This document shows, piece after piece, positions 51,842 to 60,869 of a DNA stretch of 64,000 nucleotides. Every line of letters begins with the position of its first letter. The first letter of the stretch is position 1. Under the pieces are notes generated by a model. It made no database searches. It was not told where the DNA came from and was given only the letters and a program-made list of their open reading frames with translations. Source of the DNA: Chitinophagales bacterium (GTDB taxonomy: Bacteria > Bacteroidota > Bacteroidia > Chitinophagales > BACL12); NCBI GenBank assembly GCA_020636645.1, contig JACJXO010000007.1:1-64000 (forward strand), written 5' to 3'. The position numbers were made by a program, and so were the translations under genes.

Positions 51842-52585
51842 ATGGCCACTGTGAAAGAACTGACGATCAAAGAAAGTCTGCAACATCTGTATAACCTGCA
51901 AAAGATCCATACAAAGATCGATGAGATCAATATCCTAAAGGGTGAGCTTCCTATGGAAGTAAGTGATCTGGAAGATGAAGTAGCCGGACTTGAAACACGT
52001 ATCCACAAGCTGGAAGCAGAGCTTAAGGAAGTAGATGACCAGATTGCTGAACGCAAAAATGCCATCACTGATGGCAAGGCCAATATCAAGAAGTACGAGA
52101 AGCAGCAGGATAATGTCAAGAACAGCCGTGAATTCGACGCACTGACCAAAGAAGTCGAAATGAATAAGCTGGATATAGAGCTGAGCGAAAAGAAGATCAA
52201 GGAGCTTACTGCCAGCAAGGATGCCCGCAAAGAAGCCATTGATACCAGCAAGATCAATATAGAGCACAAGAAAGAAGACCTGGCTAAGAAGAAGGAAGAG
52301 CTGGAACATATTCAGAAGGATACCGAGAAAGAAGAAAAAGAGCTTGAGAAAAAAGTTGCAGCTGCCGAAAAAGGTCTGGAAGAACGCCTGCTGGCAGCCT
52401 ATTATCACATACGCAACAATTACAGAAACGGACTTGCTGTAGTAACAGTTGAAAGAAATGCCTGTGGCGGATGTTACGCTGAAGTACCCCCTCAGCGCCA
52501 GAGCGAGATCAAGCAGGCCAAGAAGATCATCATTTGCGAACATTGTGGTCGCATTCTGGTGGATGACAGCATTTCAGAAGACTAA
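51842..52585 (+). CDS. Coiled-coil protein with C-terminal zinc ribbon
   Basis: 247 residues. About 1-195 is a long, highly charged coiled coil (heptads rich in Lys, Glu and Leu). The C-terminus is a C4 zinc ribbon: CGGC, then ICEHC (NACGGCYAEVPPQRQ, IICEHCGRIL). This matches the C4-type zinc-ribbon family of unknown, possibly nucleic-acid-associated, function. It begins 2 bases after the Nif3-like stop, so both are translated from one mRNA. Confidence 0.9.
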   Translation: MATVKELTIKESLQHLYNLQKIHTKIDEINILKGELPMEVSDLEDEVAGLETRIHKLEAELKEVDDQIAERKNAITDGKANIKKYEKQQDNVKNSREFDALTKEVEMNKLDIELSEKKIKELTASKDARKEAIDTSKINIEHKKEDLAKKKEELEHIQKDTEKEEKELEKKVAAAEKGLEERLLAAYYHIRNNYRNGLAVVTVERNACGGCYAEVPPQRQSEIKQAKKIIICEHCGRILVDDSISED

Positions 52586-52606
52586 GCAGGAACGATATTT
52601 GCCCGC

Positions 52607-52614
52607 TATCTTTG
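52607..52614 (+). promoter_or_regulatory. -7 promoter box TATCTTTG of the TPR gene
   Basis: Exact TAnnTTTG match with 15 bases before ATG 52630 and 21 bases after the zinc-ribbon stop, so this gene has its own promoter. Confidence 0.6.
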
Positions 52615-52629
52615 CGATACCACGGGCCC

Positions 52630-54108
52630 ATGAGATCCAGATTCCTATTACTTTTATTGTTGGCCGTATTTTGCCGGCCATTGGTTTCCATAGCGGCTAC
52701 CTATGAGGTGAACCAACGCTGTGAGGATGCTATGAATATGGTCATGGCGCTGCGTTTCGATGAAGCGAAAAAGATCATAGCGGCCGAACGGAAAGCCAAT
52801 CCAGGCAATCTTTTTCCCTATTATATAGAGAATACGATGGACATCATCTCCATCTATATCTCAGAAGAAGAGGCTCGTTTTGATGAACTGGAACCGCATA
52901 AAGACATCTATTTAAGTAAGCTGAAGTCAGGCGACGCTTCCTCCCCGTACTATCTGTACCTGCAGGCCGAGGTCAATATTCAGTGGGCCTTTGCCCGACT
53001 GAAGTTTGAAGAATACCTCAACGCCTTCAATGAGATCAAGCGTGCCTACGGAATGCTGAAAGATAACGACGAAGATTTTCCTGATTTTCTTCCCAACCAG
53101 AAAAGCCTGGGTATGCTGCACTGTCTGTTCGGCGCCATACCTGACCAGTATAAATGGGGCGCCAATATATTGGGCTTGTCTGGCGATATTGATGCCGGAC
53201 TGAAAGAAATGCGGTCCTTCCTGGATAAGCCCGGCGATTTCCCCCAAATATTTGTTCAGGAGACCACCCTGTACTATGCTTTTCTGGTATTATATCTGCA
53301 AAAAGATTACAACAAAGCATGGAACATTGTCAAGGATCTGGATACCCGCAACAACATGCTTTTCTGCTTCTGCAAAGCCAGCGTAGCACTGCGCACCGGT
53401 CGCTGCGATGCTGCCATCTCCACCTTACAGAGCCGCCCCACCGGAAACAATTATTTCCCCTTCCCCTTCATGGATTTCATGCTGGGACTTGCCAAGACCC
53501 GCCGGCTGGACAGCGATGCCAACAGATATTTTGAGAGTTTTCTGGTTCAGTTCAAAGGAAAGAATTACATCAAGGAAGCCTACCAGAAGATGGGATGGAA
53601 TGCCCTCATAGCCGGCGATATGTCGCGGTATAAGTTCTATATGGAACGGGTCAAACTGTATGGCGACGCTGTGATAGACGACGATAAGCAGGCCCTGCTG
53701 GAAGCTGAAAGTGGAATACCACCAAACGTTACCTTGTTAAAAGCCCGTTTACTTTTTGATGGTGGTTACTACAAGACCGCCATCGGACAACTGGAAGGAT
53801 TATCTACCGACAATTTCAAATCCGATAAAGACAAGACTGAATTCACCTATCGTGCTGGCCGTATCTACCATGAGAGTGGTAACCCTGAAAAAGCCAAAGG
53901 GTTCTATGCTGCTACGATCAAGAACGGTGGAAAGCTGCCATATTATTATGCTGCCTCGGCTGCATTACAGTTAGGCCTGATCTATGAACATGAAGGCAAC
54001 AAAGAAAAGGCTGCATACTATTACAATGCCTGCCTCAATATGCCCAATAAGGAATATGAGACCAGCCTGGACAGCCAGGCCAAGGCGGGATTGAACCGGA
54101 TCAAATAG
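52630..54108 (+). CDS. Exported tetratricopeptide-repeat protein
   Basis: About 492 residues from ATG 52630 with a signal peptide (RFLLLLLLAVFCRPLVSIA). The mature protein is alpha-helical with TPR-type repeats, clearest at the C-terminus (AIGQLEGLSTDNF, YRAGRIYHESGNPEKAKGFYAATIKNG, AALQLGLIYEHEGNKEKAAYYYNACLNM). The N-terminal half has weaker repeats (FDEAKKIIAAERKANPGNLF). Probably a periplasmic or outer-membrane scaffold; partner unknown. The upstream TTG at 52612 lies in the -7 box and is unlikely as the start. Confidence 0.85.
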   Translation: MRSRFLLLLLLAVFCRPLVSIAATYEVNQRCEDAMNMVMALRFDEAKKIIAAERKANPGNLFPYYIENTMDIISIYISEEEARFDELEPHKDIYLSKLKSGDASSPYYLYLQAEVNIQWAFARLKFEEYLNAFNEIKRAYGMLKDNDEDFPDFLPNQKSLGMLHCLFGAIPDQYKWGANILGLSGDIDAGLKEMRSFLDKPGDFPQIFVQETTLYYAFLVLYLQKDYNKAWNIVKDLDTRNNMLFCFCKASVALRTGRCDAAISTLQSRPTGNNYFPFPFMDFMLGLAKTRRLDSDANRYFESFLVQFKGKNYIKEAYQKMGWNALIAGDMSRYKFYMERVKLYGDAVIDDDKQALLEAESGIPPNVTLLKARLLFDGGYYKTAIGQLEGLSTDNFKSDKDKTEFTYRAGRIYHESGNPEKAKGFYAATIKNGGKLPYYYAASAALQLGLIYEHEGNKEKAAYYYNACLNMPNKEYETSLDSQAKAGLNRIK

Positions 54109-54113
54109 AACTG

Positions 54114-55598
54114 CTACTGTTTGATGAAGGTGGTCGTTCCAGTTCCTTCATCGCTCATGATCTGCAGCAGGTATATACCCGAAGGAAGTTCACTGATGCT
54201 TATATATGAATAATATGGTTCTGATCTCAGCAATCGACCATCTGCAGAATATATATTGATATAAGCTGCCTGTTGAACTCCACTTATCTGCAAATGGTCT
54301 TCGGCCGGATTAGGATATATCTGAAAAGCCAGCTCTGCTGGTTCATTGATACCGGTAAAACCAAGCTCATAGAAATCTATGGGTTCGCCCCAGGTGATGA
54401 GGCCTTTCTGGAAATAGACCATTTGTAATTCCACATTGCCATAGTCAGGATCAATTGCATCAGGTACAAGTAACTCAAGAACAGAATCAAGCTTATACAT
54501 GATACCTAGTTCATTTCCGTACAACTTCAACGGCCAGGGTGATGCTCCGGTCAGGATCGATGCACATAATGTATCTTCTGAAGTGGATGAATATCCACCA
54601 TAAAGCCATTTATGACGGATCCCGGAATAGGTATCCGGTTCCAGTATAAAGTCACTGAATGCAAATGCTCCCTCCTCATACTGCATCCATTGAAGCTCAG
54701 GTGTATCCAGCTGGGCTAAGTCAGAGTAGAAATATTCAACTGTGATAGTGTCCAGAACTTGTAGTGTATCTGTTGTGCCAGACAAAGTTAGTTCCTGCCA
54801 AAGCGTGCGCTGACTTGTAATGACAACCGAAAGGTCATTATGCAAAGTGTCAAGTACAAACAATTTATAAAGTCTGTGCAGATCAAAATAACCTTCATCT
54901 TCAAAGAATTCTTCATAATGCATCTCATAGCCAGGGGCTATATCCAAAGCAGCATGAGCAGACACATCGGTGATGGCTGTGTCCGGATTGGAAACTCCTC
55001 TTAACAGGATCAACTCCTGATCATTCGGGAAAGCATAGAAATTGTACAGTTCAGCAAGTCCGTATTGTTCACTAAGATCGAACTTCTGGTTATCAGGCCA
55101 AATGTCCAGCGGATTATTGGAGGGGTCGAACACACTGAGTTTGATACGGACAATAGTATCATTCACACCCGGCATGATCGGCTTGAAGATCTTGTTGTTT
55201 GCCTGTGCTTTGATATATTTCCCATCCGGCCAGGTATAGAATACCCATGAATCATATAATTCCACATCTGTTCTGATGAATATACTGTCCTGTTGATCAT
55301 TGAAGAAAACATAGGTCTGATAGATATCATCCAGCAGCAGGGCCTTTCTACCCATGAATGTGGTGTCCGTTTCACAGCCTCCGCCAGCTGTATCTATGTT
55401 CACATTGAAATAGTATGCTGTTCCATCAGCCTCGTCTGCTACAGAAGTGGTACGTATAAAGAAATAGGCACTGTCTTCATCCAGCGTGTTGCGCTTGGTG
55501 AAAGTCATATCCCTGTCAGGCGAGATCAGGGGAATGGCCTGTGCTGAAAGCTCAGAAATGCCGAAGATCAGTGTCAGAATCAGTACAAATAACCTCAT
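54114..55598 (-). CDS. T9SS-secreted protein of unknown function
   Basis: 494 residues from ATG 55598 with a signal peptide (LFVLILTLIFGISELSAQ). The body is beta-rich with many Asp, Tyr and Ser residues and no recognised domain. The C-terminus is a T9SS type A sorting domain (FQIYPNPAEDHLQISGV ... GIYLLQIMSDEGTGTTTFIKQ). An upstream ATG at 55679 would put 27 residues before the signal and overlap the divergent murB, so it is rejected. It converges tightly with the TPR gene, the stops being 5 bases apart. Confidence 0.82.
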   Translation of the reverse strand: MRLFVLILTLIFGISELSAQAIPLISPDRDMTFTKRNTLDEDSAYFFIRTTSVADEADGTAYYFNVNIDTAGGGCETDTTFMGRKALLLDDIYQTYVFFNDQQDSIFIRTDVELYDSWVFYTWPDGKYIKAQANNKIFKPIMPGVNDTIVRIKLSVFDPSNNPLDIWPDNQKFDLSEQYGLAELYNFYAFPNDQELILLRGVSNPDTAITDVSAHAALDIAPGYEMHYEEFFEDEGYFDLHRLYKLFVLDTLHNDLSVVITSQRTLWQELTLSGTTDTLQVLDTITVEYFYSDLAQLDTPELQWMQYEEGAFAFSDFILEPDTYSGIRHKWLYGGYSSTSEDTLCASILTGASPWPLKLYGNELGIMYKLDSVLELLVPDAIDPDYGNVELQMVYFQKGLITWGEPIDFYELGFTGINEPAELAFQIYPNPAEDHLQISGVQQAAYINIYSADGRLLRSEPYYSYISISELPSGIYLLQIMSDEGTGTTTFIKQ

Positions 55599-55644
55599 AG
55601 ACGGTGGATATCTCCCAGTAAAGCTAAAAAATACCTGACTACAT

Positions 55645-56700
55645 TTGATCACCATTGTGTCAGCAGTCTTGACAAGCAAATTACCAAGTCATAACGCATC
55701 ACTGGCCGGTCTCCATACCTTCGGCATAGACTGCAAAGCTTCATTACTGTTCACGGTGAAGCAACAGGATGATCTGCAAGTACTTCAGGAACTTCTAAGA
55801 CAGTATCCTACATTCCTGATTCTGGGCGGCGGAAGCAATATCCTGTTCACGAAAGACTATCCAGGCCTGATTGTGCTTAACAGGATCAAGGGTATATCTG
55901 CACAACCAGATCCTGACAACGACCGTTTTGTGCTGCTTACTGCAGCCGGTGGTGAAGTGTGGCATGATGTGGTTCTCTATGCTGTGCAAAAAGGCTGGGG
56001 AGGCCTGGAAAACCTCTCTCTGATACCCGGAACGGTTGGCGCTGCACCCATTCAGAATATCGGTGCCTATGGGGTAGAACTGAAAGATGTATTTCATCAC
56101 CTGGAAGCCCTCGATCTGGAAACCGGTGAATTGCATACATTCGACAAGGCCAATTGTATGTTCGGGTATCGCAACAGCATCTTCAAACACGAACTGGCCG
56201 GTAAATATCTCATCACCTCTGTCACTTTGAGGCTGGATACTCGTCCGGAACTCAGACTTTCATATGGTGCCATTCAGGATACACTGGATGCCATGGGAAT
56301 AACTGAACCGAACATTGCAGATGTAAGTCAGGCCGTCATCAGCATCCGGCAAAGTAAATTACCAGACCCGGCAGAACTCGGTAATGCAGGATCATTCTTC
56401 AAGAATCCGGAGATCAGCAGAAAACATTATGAACAATTACAAATGGAGTATCCGGACATACCAGGTTACCCAGGTTCTGCCGCCGACCTTGTAAAAGTTC
56501 CGGCAGGATGGCTGATCGAGACCTGCGGTTGGAAAGGCCGACGCACGGGTAATACCGGTGCACACAGCAAACAAGCATTGGTGCTGGTAAATTATGGCAA
56601 TGCCACTGGTATAGAGATCTGGGAACACGCCCAGCGCATCATGCGCAACATCAAAGAAAGATTCGAGATCAGCCTCACGCCGGAAGTCAATGTGATCTGA
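55645..56700 (+). CDS. murB: UDP-N-acetylenolpyruvoylglucosamine reductase
   Basis: About 340-351 residues; FAD enzyme reducing UDP-GlcNAc-enolpyruvate to UDP-MurNAc with NADPH in peptidoglycan synthesis. Type I layout: FAD domain with GGGSNILFTKDYPG, GTVGAAPIQNIGAYGVELKD and FGYRNSIFK; catalytic Ser in GNAGSFFKNPEI; and a late acidic residue in PEVNVI. The frame has no in-frame ATG before the conserved LHTFGIDCKA: available starts are TTG 55645, GTG 55657 and TTG 55669 (the last is nearest to the usual N-terminus). A non-ATG start is therefore likely. Confidence 0.93.
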   Translation: MITIVSAVLTSKLPSHNASLAGLHTFGIDCKASLLFTVKQQDDLQVLQELLRQYPTFLILGGGSNILFTKDYPGLIVLNRIKGISAQPDPDNDRFVLLTAAGGEVWHDVVLYAVQKGWGGLENLSLIPGTVGAAPIQNIGAYGVELKDVFHHLEALDLETGELHTFDKANCMFGYRNSIFKHELAGKYLITSVTLRLDTRPELRLSYGAIQDTLDAMGITEPNIADVSQAVISIRQSKLPDPAELGNAGSFFKNPEISRKHYEQLQMEYPDIPGYPGSAADLVKVPAGWLIETCGWKGRRTGNTGAHSKQALVLVNYGNATGIEIWEHAQRIMRNIKERFEISLTPEVNVI

Positions 56701-56764
56701 GAATTCGTTCTATTCAAGCAGTAACTTGTTCCCCCAGATTTCACCACTCACCACTCACCACTCA

Positions 56765-57634
56765 CTATTTCTTCCGCATCTTCTCCATCATATCCCACAA
56801 CTGATCCGGAACTTTCTCCAGCACATTCATTTCGCCGGCACCCTTCAGCCATTCGCCGCCGTCTATCACAATGACTTCACCATTCACATATGCACTGAAA
56901 TCTGACATCAGATAGGCTGCCAGGTTGGCCAGCTCCTGGTGATGCCCTACCCTGCCCATCGGCACTTTTTTCTTCATGTCCAGATCATCTTCCAGTCCCG
57001 GAGGCACCAGGCGACTCCAGGCACCTTCTGTTGGAAAAGGTCCCGGTGCAATGGCATTAAGCCTGATACCGTATTTCGCCCACTCTACAGCCAGCGACCG
57101 GGTCAGGGCGATCACCCCCGCCTTACCACAGGCACTGGGTACTACGTATCCGCTACCGGTAAATGCGTAGGTAGTGGTGATGCTGAGTACCGTACCGGAG
57201 ATCTTCTTTTCTATCCAATACTTGCCTAAAGCCAGCGTGCAGTTATATGAACCTTTCAGCACGATATCAACCACTGTGTCAAATGCCCGGTGACTCAGTC
57301 GTTCTGTCGGCGATATGAAATTACCTGCTGCATTGTTCAGCAATCCGTCCACCTGTCCGAAGGCATCAACAGCCTGTTGCAGCATTTGCTCCACTTCCTC
57401 ATAAATCCTGACATCGCAAGCCACTGCCAGCGCCTTCCCCCCTGTTTCGGCCTGGAGTTCATCTGCGGTTTTCTGAAGCACATCCAGTTTCCGGCTGGAG
57501 ATTACCACACTGGCACCAAGTTCCATAAGATATTTACTCATGGACCTGCCAAGTCCTGTTCCGCCCCCGGTCACTATAAAGGTCTTCCCCTTCAGGGCAT
57601 TGTCGCGTAACATCGGCTGATCGTACATAATCAT
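56765..57634 (-). CDS. Short-chain dehydrogenase, 2,4-dienoyl-CoA-reductase-like
   Basis: 289 residues. NADP-binding TGGGTGLG near residue 22, NNAAGNF in the centre and a C-terminal substrate lid. The classic YxxxK Tyr is absent: the catalytic region reads VVPSACGKAGVIALTRS, keeping Lys but not Tyr, as in the 2,4-dienoyl-CoA reductase branch of the SDRs, so a role in unsaturated acyl-CoA reduction is likely. ATG 57634 or 57628 are both possible. It is divergent from the thioesterase gene, with which it may share a promoter region; both fit fatty-acid metabolism. Confidence 0.85.
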   Translation of the reverse strand: MIMYDQPMLRDNALKGKTFIVTGGGTGLGRSMSKYLMELGASVVISSRKLDVLQKTADELQAETGGKALAVACDVRIYEEVEQMLQQAVDAFGQVDGLLNNAAGNFISPTERLSHRAFDTVVDIVLKGSYNCTLALGKYWIEKKISGTVLSITTTYAFTGSGYVVPSACGKAGVIALTRSLAVEWAKYGIRLNAIAPGPFPTEGAWSRLVPPGLEDDLDMKKKVPMGRVGHHQELANLAAYLMSDFSAYVNGEVIVIDGGEWLKGAGEMNVLEKVPDQLWDMMEKMRKK

Positions 57635-57669
57635 TGTATTATTGCATTAAAAGTAAGGAAAGACCTGCT

Positions 57670-58059
57670 ATGCATACCACTGAGATCACAGTTCGTGGTT
57701 TTGACTGCGACATATACGCCCACGTGAACAATGCACGTTATCTGGAATACCTGGAAGCCTGTCGCTGGGACTGGGTGAATGCCACCGGCGCAACAGAGTA
57801 TTTTGCCAGACGCAAAATGAGCTTTGTTGTGGTGAATATCAACATCGATTACAGAAGACCCGCTGTGCTGAACGATGTGTTGCTGGTATCCGTAAGGAAA
57901 GACGAAGTTGGAAACAAGAGCGCCCGTGTTAAACAAACCGTAATAAGAAAGTCAGACGATAAACTCATAGCTGAAGCCACCATCACTTTTGCCATGGTGG
58001 ACAACACCACCGGTAAAACGGTGGAGATCACAGAAGATATGCTGCCCTATTTCGACTGA
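57670..58059 (+). CDS. Acyl-CoA thioesterase, YbgC-like hotdog fold
   Basis: 129 residues from ATG 57670, a single 4HBT hotdog domain hydrolysing acyl-CoA thioesters. The helix-start motif DIYAHVNNARYLEYLEACR carries the catalytic-site Asp and the HVNN pattern. The longer frame to 57634 reads through the divergent promoter. The stop TGA 58057-58059 abuts the stop of the convergent aminotransferase (TGATCA), so no intergenic base remains between them. Confidence 0.88.
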   Translation: MHTTEITVRGFDCDIYAHVNNARYLEYLEACRWDWVNATGATEYFARRKMSFVVVNINIDYRRPAVLNDVLLVSVRKDEVGNKSARVKQTVIRKSDDKLIAEATITFAMVDNTTGKTVEITEDMLPYFD

Positions 58060-59355
58060 TCAGCTGAACTGCAAACTGCGCAGTGCTGCACCCAGTTTCT
58101 CCATGGATGCATCCACATCTTCCATCCTGCAGGTGCCTACACTCAGCCGGAACCAGGGTGATTCCCGGCCTGTTCCAAACGCATAGAAAGGAACGATCGC
58201 CAGGCCGGCATCCTGTAATAAGTAACGGGTAACTGCTGCCATGTCGGTCAGCTGCTCACCTGATTGGGTTGTGGCACCACGCAGGTCAATTCGTACTGTC
58301 AGATAGATCGCAGCCTGTGGTGCGATACAGTCAACCGGGAAACCGCTTGCCTTCAGGTGCTGAAAGTGCCTGTAGAATCCTTCCAGTCTTTGATGAAGTG
58401 CTGCTTTATACGTTTCCAGATAGCTCTGTACGGCCTCGTCATCTTCCAGAAATGCAGCCGCTGCCACCTGCTCAGGTTTGGGGCTCCACGCACCGATATG
58501 TGAAAGTATGGCCCGCATCTTTGCGATGATATGCGGTGGTCCTGCCGACCAGCCCACACGCACACCGGTAGCGGCAAAGGCTTTCGACAGGCCGTCAATA
58601 TAAATCGTATAAGGTCTGACCCCCGGCACCAGGCTGACCGGATCATGATGCATCGTTTCACCATAGGTCAGGGTCCAGTATAACTGGTCATACAACAGAT
58701 AAACAGGCTTTTGCTTACCGGCTCTTCTCGCATTTTCTTCCACCACCAGCTCACACACACTGGTCAGCGCTTCCTTAGAAAACGTCGTGCCTGTTGGGTT
58801 CAGTGGTGAACAAAGGGCGATGAGGGTAGCATCACCGATATGAGGTTTCAGATCATCGGCCGTTGGCATGAAATGATTGGCTGCACTGGTTTCGATCTCC
58901 ACCGGAACACCGCCACTCAAATGCGTGTAATGGTTGTTGTTCCAGGAAGGGAGCGGATATATGATCTTGTCTCCGGGATCCACTACAGACATATAAGCTG
59001 CATAGATCAATGGTCTTCCCCCACCGCTGATCAGAATATCGTCAGGTGAATAAGTTAATCCAAGCCCTTTCTCCAGAAAATGGCTGACCGCCTTCCGAAG
59101 AGGTTCTATACCATTGGCGGCCGGGTAATTGGTCTGTTTGCTGCGATACGCCTGTATGATCTTTTCTTCCAGAGCTTCGGGTATAGGAAATACCTGCGGA
59201 TCAAAATCGCCAATGGTGAAATTGTATATCTGTTCTCCCTGCTGGATGCGTTTGTTAATATCAGCCGCCAGTTTGATGATCTCGGAGCCGATCAGGTTAG
59301 CGGCCATTTGTGAAACCTGGGGTACGGAAGGTGCAGACATACTAGTTTGGGTCAT
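58060..59355 (-). CDS. Class I/II PLP-dependent aminotransferase
   Basis: About 431 residues from ATG 59355 (or ATG 59340, MSAPSVPQV). Fold-type I aminotransferase with YPAANGIEPLRKAV, NPTGTTFS, the Tyr of the YDQLY segment, the Schiff-base Lys in YIDGLSKAFAATGVRVGW and C-terminal RLSVGTCRMEDVDA. Substrate amino acid not determinable; aspartate-type enzymes are the closest general class. It ends against the thioesterase stop and is divergent from nothing else. Confidence 0.87.
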   Translation of the reverse strand: MTQTSMSAPSVPQVSQMAANLIGSEIIKLAADINKRIQQGEQIYNFTIGDFDPQVFPIPEALEEKIIQAYRSKQTNYPAANGIEPLRKAVSHFLEKGLGLTYSPDDILISGGGRPLIYAAYMSVVDPGDKIIYPLPSWNNNHYTHLSGGVPVEIETSAANHFMPTADDLKPHIGDATLIALCSPLNPTGTTFSKEALTSVCELVVEENARRAGKQKPVYLLYDQLYWTLTYGETMHHDPVSLVPGVRPYTIYIDGLSKAFAATGVRVGWSAGPPHIIAKMRAILSHIGAWSPKPEQVAAAAFLEDDEAVQSYLETYKAALHQRLEGFYRHFQHLKASGFPVDCIAPQAAIYLTVRIDLRGATTQSGEQLTDMAAVTRYLLQDAGLAIVPFYAFGTGRESPWFRLSVGTCRMEDVDASMEKLGAALRSLQFS

Positions 59356-59415
59356 GCTTGCAAAATAAACAAAACGACGGGATTTTAGTATGACCTGCAA
59401 CGGTCTTCAGGCTGG

Positions 59416-59820
59416 TCAGTCCCGATAGGCACTCAGGCTCCTGTCAACCGTTGAACCAAAGCCACCAGCTCCCCCGGAAAAGGAATGATCCTCCAGTTTT
59501 ATGAAGTCGGAACCGATGTAATAGGAAAAGGAATAGGCAGACCCGTAGGTGATATATTCGGTTGAATGAAGGATCATCAGGACCTTGCGTTCTCCGAAAG
59601 AGGGACTACTGATATTCAACGAGTCTTCGCCTATCATACTCAATATGATGGTTTCGGAATAGGTACTGTCATTAGTAGTGGTCACCCCGCTGATGGTGGT
59701 CGAACTGTGATATGTTACCGTTCCGCTGTAAGTCGAGTTATAAAAATCCAGTAATGGCTCATCCTTAGTACAACCGGCCATCAGTAACAGGAGAAAAATA
59801 TGGGGATATTTCATGATCAC
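59416..59820 (-). CDS. Small hypothetical lipoprotein coupled to selD
   Basis: 134 residues; lipobox LLLLMAGC (Cys17) and a Ser/Thr-rich beta-type mature part ending in a Gly-rich segment (SFSGGAGGFG). No family recognised. Its ATG at 59820 overlaps the selD stop by 4 bases, so it is translated with selD although a lipoprotein has no obvious link to selenium use. Confidence 0.7.
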   Translation of the reverse strand: MIMKYPHIFLLLLMAGCTKDEPLLDFYNSTYSGTVTYHSSTTISGVTTTNDSTYSETIILSMIGEDSLNISSPSFGERKVLMILHSTEYITYGSAYSFSYYIGSDFIKLEDHSFSGGAGGFGSTVDRSLSAYRD

Positions 59821-60869
59821 GAATATACATGTATCACATGGGAAGATCTTTCGGTCAACCTTCCCAGCGAAGTCAACTTCATGTCATATTGCTCCATTAC
59901 CTGATGAAATGCCTCTTCCCCTTCCGGGTGCACAGCCACCAGAAGTCCGCCACTCGTTTGCGGATCGCACAGCAGGTTACGGGAACGATCATTCAAACCA
60001 TCCACCAGATGTCCGTATGACTTGAAATTTCTGTTGGTTCCGCCCGGCACACAACCTTCACTCAGGTAGTGATCAAGAATTGCGGTATCTATGAATGGTA
60101 CCTTATCCAGAAAAACTTCGGCACTCAGGTCACTACCCTGACACATCTCACTGAGGTGTCCAAGCAATCCGAAACCGGTCACATCGGTCATCGCTTCCAC
60201 ATAGTCCAGCTTCCCCAGCACTTCACCGATGCTGTTCAGCTGCATCATCTGAGCAGGTGCAAGTGCAGCGTGTTCAGGTTGCAGTTTGCCCTTCTTCTGT
60301 GCGGTGGTCAGAATGCCTACACCTATCGGTTTGGTCAGAAACAACAGCACCCCGGCACTTGCGCCGCTGTTCTTCTTCAGGTGTTCGTGTGATACCTGAC
60401 CAGTTACCGCCAGTCCGAATATCGGCTCCGGGCTGTCAATGCTGTGTCCTCCGGCCAGCGGAATGCCCGCTTCTGTGCAGGCTTCTCTGGCACCATCCAG
60501 CACCAGACCAGCCACTTCGGCAGGCAATTTATCAATAGGCCAGCCAAGAATGGCAATAGCAAGAAGTGGTTTACCGCCCATAGCATAGACATCACTGATG
60601 GCGTTTACAGATGCGATCCTGCCAAACTGCCTGGCATCGTCCACAATGGGCATAAAAAAATCAGTTGTAGAGATGATGGCCGTGCCATTTCCAATGTCCA
60701 TGACCGCAGCATCATCACGGGTATCATTGCCCACCAGCAGAGCGTTGAACTGCCCCTGTTTGCCAGCAAAAGAAAGGATCTCATCCAATACTGCCGGTGC
60801 GATCTTACATCCGCAACCGGCTCCATGTGAATAGGCGGTCAGTTTAATGTCATTCAAATTTGTATGCAT
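59817..60869 (-). CDS. selD: Selenide, water dikinase (selenophosphate synthetase)
   Basis: 350 residues from ATG 60869 (a TTG 9 bases upstream is less likely). Makes selenophosphate from selenide and ATP. Catalytic Cys19 and Lys22 lie in HGAGCGCK (Cys, not selenocysteine, at the active site). AIR synthase-like domains follow with IISTTDFFMPIVDD, GGHSID and CDPQTSGGLLVAV. It overlaps the upstream mnmH by 20 bases; the pair supplies selenouridine in tRNA wobble positions. Confidence 0.95.
   Translation of the reverse strand: MHTNLNDIKLTAYSHGAGCGCKIAPAVLDEILSFAGKQGQFNALLVGNDTRDDAAVMDIGNGTAIISTTDFFMPIVDDARQFGRIASVNAISDVYAMGGKPLLAIAILGWPIDKLPAEVAGLVLDGAREACTEAGIPLAGGHSIDSPEPIFGLAVTGQVSHEHLKKNSGASAGVLLFLTKPIGVGILTTAQKKGKLQPEHAALAPAQMMQLNSIGEVLGKLDYVEAMTDVTGFGLLGHLSEMCQGSDLSAEVFLDKVPFIDTAILDHYLSEGCVPGGTNRNFKSYGHLVDGLNDRSRNLLCDPQTSGGLLVAVHPEGEEAFHQVMEQYDMKLTSLGRLTERSSHVIHVYS

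Noticed and set aside
60807..60869. Selenocysteine codon in selD
   Set aside because: The active-site codons read TGC-GGA-TGT (Cys-Gly-Cys); there is no in-frame TGA.
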